Shown here one piece after another: positions 42,964 to 54,189 of a stretch of 64,000 nt of DNA. The notes beneath the pieces were generated by a model. It had not been told where the DNA came from and did not search any database. It saw nothing but the letters and a program-made list of their open reading frames with translations. Position 1 is the stretch's first letter. Each line of letters starts with the position of its first letter. The DNA lies in the NCBI GenBank assembly GCA_905116865.2, contig CAJHNH020000717.1:1-64000 (forward strand). Reading direction: 5' to 3'. This DNA is from Candidula unifasciata (taxonomy: Eukaryota; Mollusca; Gastropoda; Stylommatophora; Geomitridae). A program made the translations under genes and the position numbers.

Positions 42964-43705
42964 AAAGGAGGCTCTTCTACACCTTTAGGCATATTGGGCA
43001 TAAAGGGATAGACGTATATATCATACCCAAACAGCACCTGGTCAGTGATGTGGGCAACATCGCGCCGGCAGCTTTTGATTCCCAGGACTTTACTTGGTAC
43101 TTATTTAAGACTTGGTTAACTTTGGTACTTATTTAAGACTTGGTTAACTTTGGTACTTATTTAAGACTAGGTCAACTTTGGTACTTATTTAAGACCAGGT
43201 CAACTTTGGTACTTATTTAAGACTAGGTCAACTTTGGTACTTATTTAAGACTAGGTCAACTTTGGTACTTATTTAAGACTTGGTTAACTTTGGTACTTAT
43301 TTCAGACCAGGACAACTTTGGTACTTATTTAAGACTAGGTCAACTTTGGTACTTATTTAAGACTAGGTCAACTTTGGTACTTATTTAAGACTAGGTCAAC
43401 TTTGGTACTTATTTCAGACCAGATCAACTTTGGTACTTATTTAAGACTAGGTCAACTTTGCTACTTATTTAAGACTAGGTCAACTTTGGTACTTATTTCA
43501 GACCAGGTCAACTTTGGTACTTATTTAAGACCAGGTCAACTTTGGTACTTATTTAAGACTAGGTCAACTTTGGTACTTATTTAAGACTAGGTCAACTTTG
43601 GTACTTATTTAAGACTAGGTCAACTTTGGTACTTATTTCAGGCTTGGTCAGTTGTGAAAAAGGGCGTCTGGCTTCGTGAGGACCCGAACCCACGACAATA
43701 ATACC
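42964..43705 (-). mobile_element. SINE-B copy containing an internal 28-bp minisatellite
   Basis: The left part (CCTTTAGGCATATTGGGCAT, ATGTGGGCAACATCGCGCCG, GATTCCCAGGACTTTACTTG) is the reverse complement of the SINE-B 3' half. The right part (GGCTTGGTCAGTTGTGAAAA, GAGGACCCGAACCCACGAC) is its head side. Between them lie about 19 copies of the 28-bp unit TTGGTACTTATTTAAGACTA+GGTCAACT, which is itself SINE-B sequence. Confidence 0.85.
43096..43645. repeat. 28-bp minisatellite, about 19 units, born inside SINE-B
   Basis: Units GGTACTTATTTAAGACTAGG plus TCAACTTT with GACTTGGTTAAC, CAGACCAGG and GACAACTTTGG variants. Confidence 0.95.
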
Positions 43706-43730
43706 AGTGCAATGAAAATATTTATGTGGC

Positions 43731-43947
43731 TCTCTTGGTAGAGTCGGCTCTGTGGCTAAGTCGATGCGAACGCTCGTAATGCCGGGATGTCGGGTTTTGA
43801 CAGTGGTATCAAGAAAGCCAAACGTCCAGGAAGAAGTGGCAAACTACTGGACGTAAATTTGCCTAGAAAAAGCACACAACAGCCAGGGGCTGTTAGGGTT
43901 GGTTCTGCAACGTCCTGTAAAGGATACGCAACTAACCTTCTCTTGGT
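43731..43947 (+). mobile_element. SINE-A, internally deleted, with target duplication
   Basis: TCTCTTGGT at 43731-43739 and 43939-43947 flank the copy. The head runs GCCGGGATGTCGGGTT straight into TTGACAGTGGTATCAAG, losing most of box B and the linker. The rest ends CGCAACTAACC. Confidence 0.88.
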
Positions 43948-44099
43948 TGTGTCCGGGTTTACCCAGTTAGCCGGTGTCCACTGTCTTGTGGTGAAGGATT
44001 TTTGCGTGTTCGACGAGGAACGCTAAAATAGGGCAACAGATTTCTGGAACATTGCTGATGTGTTTTGTGCGTGATCAAGCAACTGTGCCTTGTGTCACA

Positions 44100-44850
44100 C
44101 ATCGATTAGATCAGTGGTCCTCAAACTATAGTGACCGCCACACTCGTGAGGGCATGCTCGTGGCGACGCACTCGTGACATGTCGCTTGTGGCGAAACGTT
44201 TGTGGAGTCATAACTCGTCCATACCTTCATTTGTGGGTTCAGGTGTCCAGAATGGGGGAGAGGAGTCCACTGTCGCTTAAGAAACATGTCGCAAAAGCTG
44301 AGCTTTATGAGCGTGTTAAAATAGGACGGGTTGGAATTGAGATAATAGATATCAGAGCTATGTGCAAACCACAACACAGTCTTACATTTATTTGTCCTTC
44401 TAACAGTGAAGGCTAAATGCAACAGCATAATTTTAATAATAATTGTCACTGACCTCTAAGTGACCTTGATAGTGCGTGGCTCGCAGTACGGGCTTGTGAC
44501 AAACAAACTATTCTATAACACACTGAAACCAGACACCCACGGAGCACACATGACAGTCGTTAATGTAAATCACAGATAAACGATAGGACAGTTGACTTTC
44601 TGCTGTGCGGGCGCCTATTACCAGAAACGCCAACTGTGCTGGCATTACATTTACTAGACATGCCAATAGGTTTCCATAAGCAACTCCCAGGTCCGCAAAC
44701 CACACCTATGCATCATGCTCTCTTATCGTATGTCATAGAACCTCACCGTTATCGCAGACTTCGACTGGAGGGCCAGTGTGCCGGGGATAGATATCATCAC
44801 AAAAACCATATCAACACCCGATTCTACTTATCAGAATATCTCAATACTAT
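44100..44850. other. Unassigned sequence
   Basis: CAGTGGTCCTCAAACTATAG at 44115 looks like a single hAT terminus but no partner was found. No gene recognised. Confidence 0.35.
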
Positions 44851-45083
44851 CGGTTAGTTGCGTATCCTTTACAGGACGTTGCAGAACCAACCCCATCAGA
44901 CACTGGCTGTTGTGTATTTTCACTAGGCAAACTTACGTCCAGTAGTTTGCCATTGCTTTCCTAGACGGTCGGCTCCCTGATATCACGGTCGAAACCAACG
45001 CAAGGCATATGGTCCACAGCTGGGATTAAACCCGGTACCCCGGCATTACGAAGCGTTCGCATCGACTTAGCCACAGGGCCGAC
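44851..45083 (-). mobile_element. SINE-A, full length
   Basis: The minus strand shows GGCCCTGTGGCTAAGTCGAT, box B-like GGGTTTAATCCC, and the body to CGCAACTAACCG. ATCTCAATACT before and ACCTCAATACT after form an imperfect 11-bp target duplication. Confidence 0.9.
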
Positions 45084-45084
45084 T

Positions 45085-45450
45085 ACCTCAATACTGCATA
45101 CGCAAAAAGGACAACACAACACCTCTCGCCATTGGACGCTGCACAACACAGAAAAGCTATACTATCATAACGTAACACTTAGCACAATCTATTTGGTCAC
45201 TAAACTATTTTTCTAACACCCTCACATTCCTCTCTGTCCAACTAATCACGTCCTGGTCAGTGGGGCATTCGATTCACCAAGACAAACGCAGTCAGCTATC
45301 ACGAGATAAACTGTAGTTTCCACGCATACGTCAGTCATGATTACACCGTAATGACTGGTCCGTCAACTCAGCGTTCTGTAGACACATACAGACCACCGTT
45401 TCTGTGGTCTGTACCGTCCCATGACTGTTTAGACATGGTTCTGACAATAA
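45085..45450. other. Unassigned sequence
   Basis: No gene seen. Confidence 0.35.
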
Positions 45451-45451
45451 T

Positions 45452-45664
45452 GATGATGATGATGATGATGAAGAAAGAAGAAGAAGAAGAAAAAGAGGTA
45501 GAAGAAGAAAAAAGAAGAAGAAGAAGATGATGATGAAGATGATGATGAAAAAAGAAGAAGAAGAAGAAGAAGAAGAAGAAGATGATGATGATTATGAAGA
45601 AGAAGAAGAAGAAGAAGAAGAAGAAGAAGAAGAAGAAGAAGAAGAAGAAGAAGAAGAAGAAGAA

Positions 45665-45711
<47 letters not shown>

Positions 45712-45778
45712 CGATGATGATGATGAAGTAGAAGTAGAAGAAGAAAAAGAAAACAAGAAGAAGAAGAAAAAGAGGCAG
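45452..45778. repeat. Compound (GAT)n/(GAA)n microsatellite
   Basis: GAT, GAA, GAT and GAA blocks alternate, including about 20 GAA (45597-45665) and about 20 GAT (45666-45725). Acidic polypeptide frames here are artefacts. Confidence 0.95.
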
Positions 45779-46097
45779 AAGAATGGAAACGTGATAACCC
45801 ATGAAAGACATGCTTTTGCAGATGTAACATTTTTTAAAGTAATTCCTAATGCGTAGATCTTGAAATGACACGTTAAGAATCGCTGATTTGGACAACGAGA
45901 TTAGCCAAGCGCCGGCAGACACCCTCTCCTATCTCAGTAATGGCTAAAATCCAACACATAAGCGCCTCATTACTCATAACCTTATATTCGAGGCAGGATG
46001 TAATTCTGTCTGAAGCTCCAATCTTAGGCAAGTAATAGACATAAGACCTATTGGAATCGGAGCAGATTTCCTGTGTCTGTTCTGGGGAGGAGGGATT

Positions 46098-46130
46098 TTT
46101 TTTTTTTTGGAAAGGGGGGGGGGGGGGGGA
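46098..46130. repeat. Adjacent T-run and G-run
   Basis: About 12 T, GGAAA, then about 19 G. Confidence 0.9.
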
Positions 46131-46137
46131 GACAAGC

Positions 46138-46265
46138 CTCCTTTAATTTGTAGGTTTTTTCGACGTCGGAGTGCATGTGCTTGAGAGGCGAGAAACCAAC
46201 AGTACGCATATAAATAAGCTGGATGTGTAAAACTGATGTGCATGCAAAACTCAAAATCTGTTGAA
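46138..46265 (+). mobile_element. Family D middle fragment
   Basis: TTCGACGTCGGAGTGCATGT, GAGAGGCGAGAAACCAACAG and GATGTGCATGCAAAACTCAA match the centre of Family D. Confidence 0.65.
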
Positions 46266-46299
46266 GGAGTCTGCTGAGCTACAGTCTGTTCATCTACAG

Positions 46300-46565
46300 T
46301 ATATTTTGTCTTGCTAGTGGAAGTAAAGTCTGTAAAATAAAAGTTAAGTAAAAGAATAGGGAAAGTTAAGTTAAGTAACAATAAAGTTAAGTAGCAGTGA
46401 AGTTGGGCTAAAAAATGAATTAAAGTTAAAGTTAAGCAAAGGTAAAGTTAAATTTTTTTAGGTAAAGTTAAGTAAAGTAACAGTAACCTCAAGTAAAACT
46501 AAAGTTAAGTAAAGGTAAAGTAAGTAAACATAAAGTTTAAAAATAAATGTAAAGTAAAGGACTCT
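46300..46565. repeat. AAGTTAAGTAAAG-type low-complexity repeat
   Basis: Imperfect repeats of GTAAAGTTAA and AAGTTAAGTA over about 260 bp. Confidence 0.8.
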
Positions 46566-46574
46566 TTTACCGCC

Positions 46575-47163
46575 TTTGGTAAAATCTGGGCACATGGATA
46601 ACATCAGATGGAAGATGCATTACTGAGATAAGAAACAGAATAGGACAGGTAAAAACTGCATTTTATGAAATGAAGAACATCTTGTGCAATGTATCTTTGT
46701 CATTGAAAGTTAGACAAAGAATTCTTGCTTGCTACATACATCCAGTTTTAACATATGGCTGTGAGTCCTGGGAAATCGATTAGCAGGCCAAACAATTTCT
46801 TGAGGCCTCAGAGATGTGGTTTTACAGAAGAATGCTTAGAATACCTTGGACAGCCAAAAACAACAACCAAGAGGTTTTGAAAGAGGTGGGAGCCCGAAGA
46901 CAACTTATCACAGACATCAGAAGGAGACAGTCGTCAATTTTCGGCCATGTTATGAGAAGAGGGAAAATAGAACATGTTGTGACCACTGAAAAGATCTGTG
47001 GAAGGAGGGATAGAGGAAGACAACGAGAGAAGATTTTTGACAGTTTTGTTGTATGGCATGGAGGTGTGTCGGCACACGAACTGATACATGCTGCAGGAGA
47101 TCGCAGATTATGGAGAGGCATGATCGCCCACGCCAGTCAGCAAGACACCTGATGATGATGGTG
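46575..47163 (+). pseudogene. RTE-like retrotransposon ORF2 C-terminal third
   Basis: The plus strand encodes ITSDGRCITEIRNRIGQVKT, then LKVRQRILACYIHPVLTYGC, then ESWEID and an in-frame TAG. It continues MWFYRRMLRIPWTAKNNNQE, SSIFGHVMRRGKIEHVVTTE and LIHAAGDRRLWRGMIAHASQ, stopping in a TGATGATGATGG tail. This is the post-palm region of an RTE-type reverse transcriptase (the TYGCESW and RRMLRIPW blocks are characteristic). The palm is upstream of the truncation. The TAG near 46782 disables it. Closely related to 20740-21086. Confidence 0.85.
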
Positions 47164-47294
47164 GTACAACTGGCACATTGAGCTAATCTCACATTGTTAC
47201 ATGTCGTTTATCCCTAGCCGAATGATGTGTGTATTACACGTAAAATAATCAAACCAACAAGACTGTGTGCAGGGAGCCCTGAATGTAACTAAAA

Positions 47295-47500
47295 GAGACC
47301 GGATAGGAGATGTCTGATATCAGGAGGCGATGTTGAGACGGAACCAGTACTATGCTACATCAAGAGACAACAGGTGAAATGGTTTGGACATGCGTCAGGA
47401 CTACCACCAGACAGGGCACCGCAGAGAGACATACTGTAAGCAGACCCAGAGGTCGACCACGCCAGGAATGGATAGATGGAATACCCGAGGCCGTAAATAT
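47295..47500 (+). pseudogene. Second, different non-LTR ORF2 C-terminal fragment
   Basis: Frames read RQQVKWFGHASGLPPDRAPQ and, after a shift, SRPRGRPRQEWIDGIPEAV. These are the W-F-G-H and RPRGRPR-x-x-WID blocks of a family distinct from the adjacent RTE fragment. A stop and a frameshift are present. Confidence 0.65.
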
Positions 47501-47577
47501 TAGCGTCTACGTGGCACATACCAAGGCTCTCATTCTCTGCCTCTTCAAAACCTGACACTGAAAGGCAAAACAGGACT

Positions 47578-47987
<410 letters not shown>

Positions 47988-48013
47988 CAGTAACACAACA
48001 ACAATAACAGTAA

Positions 48014-48205
48014 CAACGCCGGTCGCCATTACTTCCCTGACACTGCCTAGTTCCCATTTCAGACTAAGTCGACCTGGGAGCCAGGGTCATAAAAAAGACA
48101 CCCCCCCCCCCCCTTTCCCCATTTTACTTTTGCTCAGTTGACATTCGAACCTAAGATCTTCCGGCCGGCCTTACAGCGTCTGACCGCTACGCCACCACGA
48201 CTCCA
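48014..48205 (-). mobile_element. SINE-B copy, 3'-truncated
   Basis: The plus strand runs CGCCGGTCGCCATTACTTCC, GACTAAGTCGACCTGGGAGC, a C-run of 14, then a decayed head (ACATTCGAACCTAAGATCTT, GACCGCTACGCCACCACGAC). Orientation is minus. Confidence 0.8.
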
Positions 48206-48365
48206 AGTGCTATTACTGTGTTAAAAACTTTATTTTTCTGACTAGTTTGGCAGTAATAATAATAATATTATATTATATTATTATATTATGTTACTGAGCT
48301 AATACATACACATTACATTACTATCCTAAAAGTACTGTATATTATGTTGTTGTACTTTAAATACA

Positions 48366-48598
48366 GTCGGCTCTGTTGCTAAGTGGATGCGAACGTTTCG
48401 TAATGCCGGGGTACCGGGTTCGATCCCAGCTGCGGGCCTTACGCCTTGCGTTGGTTTCGACAGTAGTATCATGGAGCCGACCGTTCAGTAGGCAATGGCA
48501 AAACTACTGGACGTAAATTTGCCTAGTAAAGCCACACAAAAGCCAGGGACTGATGGGGTTGGTTCTGCAACGTCCTGTAAAGGATACGCAACTAACCT
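48366..48598 (+). mobile_element. SINE-A, full length
   Basis: Box A TTGCTAAGTGG (one change), box B GGGTTCGATCCC, full body, end CGCAACTAACC. Flanks ACTTTAAATAC and GCTTTAAGTAC are a probable imperfect target duplication. Confidence 0.92.
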
Positions 48599-48599
48599 A

Positions 48600-49525
48600 G
48601 CTTTAAGTACCAGAGTCTTTTACTGTGCCAGTACTACTTACATTCTATTACTACGCAAGTACCAGATTCTGTTACTGCGTTAGGACGTCTGTATATTCTA
48701 TTACTGTCCTAAAACTATTATATCAACTACTGCTGCGCAAGTACTATATTCTTGTGCTCTACTATATGCACTTGAGGATTACTGTGCCCTGAGTCCTAAA
48801 TTGTGTTCCTACTCTATAATTACTGGAATCTATTACTGTGCTGGAAATAATGGATGTTATTTATTTTATTTTTTTTGTTATAAGTTATGTGGCCTAATAT
48901 TGTGCCACTAGTTGGTGCTATGCTATATATTTTAGACTAAACTCTATTACTGTGCTATAGAACTATAGTGTATTACTGTATCCTAAGTACTAGACTATGC
49001 TGCTATGTATATTTCTGTGCTATAACTGTCTGTTACTGTTCTCTGTGTAATGGATTCTACTGATGTGCTTTAAGTACTAAAGCATATTACTGAACCATAT
49101 GTGCTATATTCTGTTGCTGTGCTATAAGTACTAGAGTATTTTACTGCTCTTGGTATTAGAGTGCATTACTGTGGTACAATAATATATTATATTGCTGTAA
49201 TATAAGCAGTAGAGCCTTTTACATTGCTAATACTTCAACATGGTCTTTGACTGTCCTAAAACCACTGTATGTTATAGCAATATGCAAGTACTTTATTCTA
49301 CTGCTATGCTATAAGTACCTGAGTCTGTTACTGTGCTAGTATTTCTGTATATTCTAGCACTTCGCAATGACTAGATTCCATAATGCGCTATTACTTCTGA
49401 ACATTATATTACTAGGCAAGTACCACTGTTTATTACTTTGCTAGGAGTACTGTTTGTATATTCTATTACTGCGTAAGTTCTAGATTCTATTACCTTTCTA
49501 GTACTACTGTAATTTCTATGACTGT
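48600..49525. repeat. Degenerate 40-50-bp tandem repeat
   Basis: CTATTACTGTGCTA, AAGTACTAGA and TCTATTACTG blocks recur about 20 times with strong divergence and indels over 0.9 kb. This is an old minisatellite. Confidence 0.7.
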
Positions 49526-49529
49526 CAGA

Positions 49530-50002
49530 CTGACTAAGGAGACTGGAGAAATGGCCGCCTACTATTGGTTTTATTTAATGAAATTGGCCCTCTGGTAGCC
49601 ATCGCAGTTTTGAATATTAATGGGACACCAATCGCAATACGGTCTGGGGGAAGATTGCTCCTAGACTTTCCTTCCACAGACAAAGATCGAATGTTGGAGC
49701 GATGCTTTGATGTCTGTCAAGGCGGCAAGACAGACTCGGGGTTGGTTTGTCTGATCAGAAAACGGGTGTAATTGCTACACTCTAGAGACGAATAGGGACA
49801 GATAGATACAAAACTCTTTCATAAATAATTGAACACCAGCAGATTCTTGTAATTTTCCGGTTTGATCGAACAGGGTCTGTCTGGCGTTTAGTTAGGAAAT
49901 GAGTTGCTCAGAATGGTGCCTCGGTTTTCATTGCTTCCGTTAGAAGTGATGGCGAGTAAGGCAGGATACATAGGTACAGGCAAATTGTTAATGTTTAAAA
50001 GT
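49530..50002. other. Unassigned sequence
   Basis: A 68-codon frame at 49565-49771 reads protein-like (NINGTPIAIRSGGRLLLDF) but matches nothing I recognise. Confidence 0.3.
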
Positions 50003-50283
50003 CCCCGTGCGGGTTCCGGGGTCCCACTGTGGGCGAAGCAAGAATAGACCCACTGCCTACCTAACAAGCGTGTCGTAAGAGTCGACTTAATAGGGGTGTC
50101 CTTCTAAGTCGGAGATAATCTGTCTGAGAGGCAAGGAACCAACAGTCTGCAGACAAATAAGACAGACCTGTTAAGTGGATGTGCACGAAAAACTTAAGTT
50201 ATTGAACAAGACTAAAGTCCAGAAGTGGACGAACAACCAGAATTTTCTTGCAGAGTTACAGCCGGTGAACGCGAAAAAAAGTG
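50003..50283 (+). mobile_element. Family D repeat, full length
   Basis: It runs CCCCGTGCGGGTTCCGGGGT, AAGCAAGAATAGACCCACTG, GTGTCGTAAGAGTCGACTTA, GAGAGGCAAGGAACCAACAG, GTGGACGAACAACCAGAATT, GGTGAACGCGAAAAAAAG. It ends in an A-rich rather than GAA tail. Confidence 0.88.
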
Positions 50284-50554
50284 ATGATGTTTAAAACAAA
50301 AATCGAATACAGGAAAGGAAATAACAATGTTTTGAAAATGGGTTCCGATACTTTTTTCTGGGAAAAGGGGAGGAGGAGGGGAGGGGGGGGTGTTTGGGGC
50401 AGATTCGCTGCTGCTTAACAAACATGTTGTAATAAATGGTGAGTAATTAAGGATTTTCTTAAATCGGATGAGGTGGGCCAGAACGCGCAGATATTTCAGC
50501 CTAGCTGTAAACCACAACACAGAGTGCCAGCCGCCGTTTTAAGGTAGAACTTAG

Positions 50555-50594
50555 CAGAAGAAGAAGAAGAAAGGAAAAGAAGAAGAAAAAGAAG

Positions 50595-50625
<31 letters not shown>
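50555..50625. repeat. (GAA)n microsatellite
   Basis: About 20 GAA triplets with two interruptions. A C/G-rich run lies nearby at 50365-50390. Confidence 0.93.
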
Positions 50626-50626
<1 letters not shown>

Positions 50627-50949
50627 GCAATGAAAGTACTGTGGGTAGTACGTAATTAAAATAGTTATTTCTGTCATTTTTACCTCGTCCCAATCCAGAA
50701 CGCAGTATTTTACAGCCACAACCCGGCTGTAGCTGGGGGTCCTAGTTCAACCCAACAGGTGAACGAGGTTTTCTAGACTTGCACCCGAGTGATTCTCATT
50801 CGAATGGTGACATTTTGTGTCACTGGGTGTTGGTTGCTCGTCATGCGGTCCCGGTGGGGCTGAACTTTACCCCTCAGTATTTCCGAGATAATTTGTCGAG
50901 TAAATTTGTGTTTGTTTTTCTGTTAGTTAAAGAGTAAAGTAAAATAAAG

Positions 50950-51222
50950 TAAAGATCCCTTTTCACGCCTTTCGGCGCATCGGGCATATGGGCAGAGCGT
51001 CCCATGTTTTTACAGACCATCAGCACTCTGTGGGTAATGTGGTCAGCATTACGCCGGCTGTCTTTACTTTCCCAGGACAGCCCATCCTGGTACCCATTTT
51101 AGGCTGGGTCGACCTGCGACGTCCCATACCACGATAAAAATCCACGCAGCCTGCAGTGGGTTTCGATCGCGGTATGCTGGCTTACGTGTCGGACTCGCAA
51201 CGCCTTAGCCACGGACGCTGCT
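50950..51222 (-). mobile_element. SINE-B body with an alternative head, full length
   Basis: The minus strand starts GCGTCCGTGGCTAAGGCGTT (box A-like TGGCTAAGGCG), then CGCGATCGAAACCCACTGCA and ATCGTGGTATGGGACGTCGC before joining the standard body at AGGTCGACCCAGCC. It continues to the usual 3' end. The head differs from the 63025 type but matches the copy at 58115. Confidence 0.88.
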
Positions 51223-52045
51223 TAGTTAAAGAGTAAGTAAATTAGCACAATTCGGCGCTGGAAACGAATGACATATTTTTTTGGCTAATTCCTATGGGGA
51301 AAACTCGTTTGATTTTCGTCATTTTAAATATTCGTCATCACTCAGGAACGGATTAATGACGAATTTTGGCGTTCCACTGTGTTAACAATGTTGGATTTTG
51401 TCTGCAAGCTAGAATACATCTTTTCACTCTTAACACTTGCGTCCTAAAATTTCCACCAGTAAATGTACACTCGGACGTCATATCCGGTGTATGACGGCAG
51501 TGGGAATGTGGCCATGGACTGTTGAATGCAGTCTTCTGGACGACATGGCCTCAGACAAACTGTCAGGTCTTCTGTCTGTGCTCATTCATGTTGATCAGGA
51601 TTCTTAACGCGTTCTACTTTCTCCATTGTCTTCTTTTCTGAAAGACAGGATCGAAAACGAGTGTTTCGTCTCCAGTCTTCCTTTCTCCCTAAGTAAGAAA
51701 AATAGGCCTTGCGTTCTTATCAGTGAAGGGTGTTTTACTGACGCTGAGGACGACTAGACTAATCTACTGGGGATTTCAATAACACACAAACACCTCCACA
51801 CAAGACAGTATGACAGTTCTCTGACAGCTTATCATTGAGTTATTCTTCTCCGGCTTTCAGTGTCTCGCATGCATGTCAGTCATCCCCCTTATTACACCGT
51901 CTGTGTATCGCAGGCATTTCCATTAGTAAGGAATTCCACTCGTCGACCACTTCGGTTGATGCGTAATCATTTCACACGAAGGCTCTAGTTTCTGGAGCGC
52001 TTTTAATAGCACGGAAAGCTCACAGTTAAAATCTCTTGTCTATCA
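51223..52045. other. Unassigned sequence
   Basis: No gene seen. Confidence 0.35.
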
Positions 52046-52047
52046 AA

Positions 52048-52275
52048 TGTCTTAGTGTATCGGCTAGATACTTGCCTGTAGATCCAAAAGTCGTGGGTTC
52101 AAATACGAACCGAGCCTGGCATTTGTTTGTTTTTAAAAGCCATGGCTCCTGGCTTAATCCAGCCCTAAATGTGTACCAGGTCAAGTGCTGGGAAGTAAAG
52201 GCAAACAAGTTTAGAAACCACTGGTCTAGCACTATATGCCCTGTACGCGGGAAGTCATGGAAAGGGGTCCTTGTC
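52048..52275 (+). mobile_element. SINE-B copy, diverged head
   Basis: A decayed tRNA-like head (TATCGGCTAGATACTTGCCT, GTCGTGGGTTCAAATACGAA) precedes a body with CTTAATCCAGCCCTAAATGT, GTGCTGGGAAGTAAAGG and a short 3' end GGAAAGGGGTCCTTGTC. Confidence 0.75.
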
Positions 52276-52311
52276 TATCAAAGCTTACATTCTCAGCAAT
52301 ATTGTTTACGG

Positions 52312-52725
52312 CAGAGAAACTTAGTCGTTATTCGCACCAGGGAAAACGGCCAAGCAGCTTTCACATGCGGTGCTTACAGAGAAAACATAGTCGTTATTCG
52401 CTCCAGGGAAAACGGCCAAGCAGCTTTCACGTGCGGTGCTTACAGAGAAAACTTAGTCGTTATTCGCACCAGGGAAAACTGCCAAGCAGCTTTCACGTGC
52501 GGTGCTTACAGAGAAAACTTAGTCGTTATTCGCACCAGGGAAAACGGCCAAGCAGCTTTTACAGGCGGTGCTTACGGAGAAAACTTAGTCGTTATTCGCA
52601 CCAGGGAAAACGGCCAAGCAGCTTTCACGTGCGGTGCTTACAGAGAAAACTTAGTCGTTATTCGCACTAGGGAAAACGGCCAAGCAGCTTTTACAGGCGG
52701 TGCTTACGGGGAAAACTTAGGCATT
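52312..52725. repeat. 66-bp minisatellite, 6.3 units
   Basis: The unit is GAAAACTTAGTCGTTATTCG + CACCAGGGAAAACGGCCAAG + CAGCTTTCACGTGCGGTGCT + TACAGA. Units 4 and 6 share a TTTTACAGGCGGTGCTTACGG variant, hinting at a dimeric higher-order pattern. A 267-codon frame starts in the SINE and repeats a 22-residue peptide (ENLVVIRTRENGQAAFTCGA+YR); not judged a gene. Confidence 0.95.
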
Positions 52726-52861
52726 CTAACCTGGTCAACAATTGCCAGCAGAAGTCGGATGTGTTGGCCGAAAGGCACAAATATTTTCAGCCATGCTGTA
52801 GACGGACACAACGCAATTATATCTTCGCATGAACGCTGAAGATAATTGTTGCATTATGTGA

Positions 52862-53420
52862 TTATGTAATCACCGTTCCAACTTGATAGCCATCAGATCT
52901 CCCATTGGTTGCTCCGTTCTAGCTCTATTAAAAAACCAGACAGCGTGTCCTTCACTGTCCCTTTGGAAACAATAATGCCACAGACTGCACTCTTGGCAAA
53001 TGCAACAGCATACTCGCGATTTGAATGCATAAGGCAGCAGTTAGAAGTGCCAATGCAACCAGTCCGACACTAGAACTGCAGGTAATTGTTAAAGGAAGCA
53101 GCAGTTACCACTGATTAGTACAACGGTTCTCAACCTGTGGGTCACGATCTTTTTTGCGTTGTCGAACGACCCTTTCACAGGGGTCGCCAAAGACCTTCGC
53201 AGAACACATACATATTCCTTGAAGATATAAAGTAGCGACGAAAATAATTGTATTGTTGGGGTCGGCACAACATAAAGAACTGTCTGTAAGGGTCGCGCAT
53301 TTGGACGTTTGAGAGCCACTGGATTCGTAGTCGTGCAAGCAATTAATCGCATAAGGCACCACACGTACTCAGGCAGCAGACTACTCGCCATTATCTGAGT
53401 CTGCATTTCCACGTTTGGAG
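52862..53420 (-). repeat. Family E copy 3, split by a SPIN-like MITE
   Basis: Blocks TTGGTTGCTCCGTTCTAGCT, ACCAGTCCGACACTAGAACT and AGGAAGCAGCAGTTA, then after the insertion GCAAGCAATTAATCGCATAA and GGCACCAC, follow Family E in reverse order. Diverged. Confidence 0.6.
53112..53329. mobile_element. SPIN-like hAT MITE (202 bp) with target duplication
   Basis: The element at 53120-53321 starts CAACGGTTCTCAACCTGTGG; the other end read inward is CAGTGGCTCTCAAACGTCC. Flanks GATTAGTA and GATTCGTA are an 8-bp duplication with one mismatch. Internal AACGACCCTTTCACAGGGGT, CGCCAAAGACC and GTAGCGACGAAAATAATTGT match what I remember of the SPIN non-autonomous hAT consensus. No coding capacity. Confidence 0.85.
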
Positions 53421-54185
53421 TCATGCGATTGGCTGAATATTTGGCGCTTACTGCTGTATACGGTCACATGACTAAACCCAGATCTGGGGTTCATGGTGAT
53501 CCCATACACTGGCGCCGCCACAATCAAATCATAGGGTAAAAAGGGGACCCCTGCAAGAAGCTGAGCCTTGTTTAATTGCACAGAAATAATTAATATTATT
53601 ATGTGGTGAGTGGTATATAAAAAGATTTTTATATTTGAAACAATACACAGTGTAATAACAAATACATAAATACAGAACTTAATACCGGTTGGAAAGTGGG
53701 GCGCGGGTTAGGGTTAGGGTTCGTAGACCCAATTGCCAATCTTCTGGGGACAGGACCCGGTTTCCTTGGGGAAAAAAAATTAGTTGAGGCGGGGGGGGGC
53801 GCTCAAGGAGTTCGAGCTCCCACGTCTCAGCGCTTCAGACTGTGTACTTGTTGCTTTCTCCTCGCCCAGAGACAAGTTTACATTGATTGCCCTCCCATTT
53901 GCTTGCAGACGAGGTTTTAAATCGAATCTCAATCCTGGTCATTTAGATCTTCGCTGGACCCAGATCTCGTTATTCACGCCATTCGTATTGGCCAGGTCAG
54001 CCATCGAATCTTCAGCCAAGTCTGTGTTTCTAAAGTCCAGGACGCAATGATAAACCATTTCCGCCAATCCTGGTGTTTTCTCGTCTGTTGATTCTGTGTC
54101 TAATGGTCCATTTTAATGGCACCACTACAAGCAGACGTTACTAACATATTTTATCACACACTCTGAATGAACGCTGTTCGTTAGG
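53421..54185. other. Unassigned sequence
   Basis: A short GGGTTAGGGTTAGGGTT at 53704-53720 and a G-run at 53791-53799. No gene recognised. Confidence 0.35.
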
Positions 54186-54189
54186 CTTG

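Noticed and set aside
44113..44160. Possible hAT terminus CAGTGGTCCTCAAACTATAG
   Set aside because: No second terminus or target duplication found.
53704..53720. GGGTTAGGGTTAGGGTT, telomere-like
   Set aside because: Only about two and a half units; too short to call an interstitial telomere repeat.
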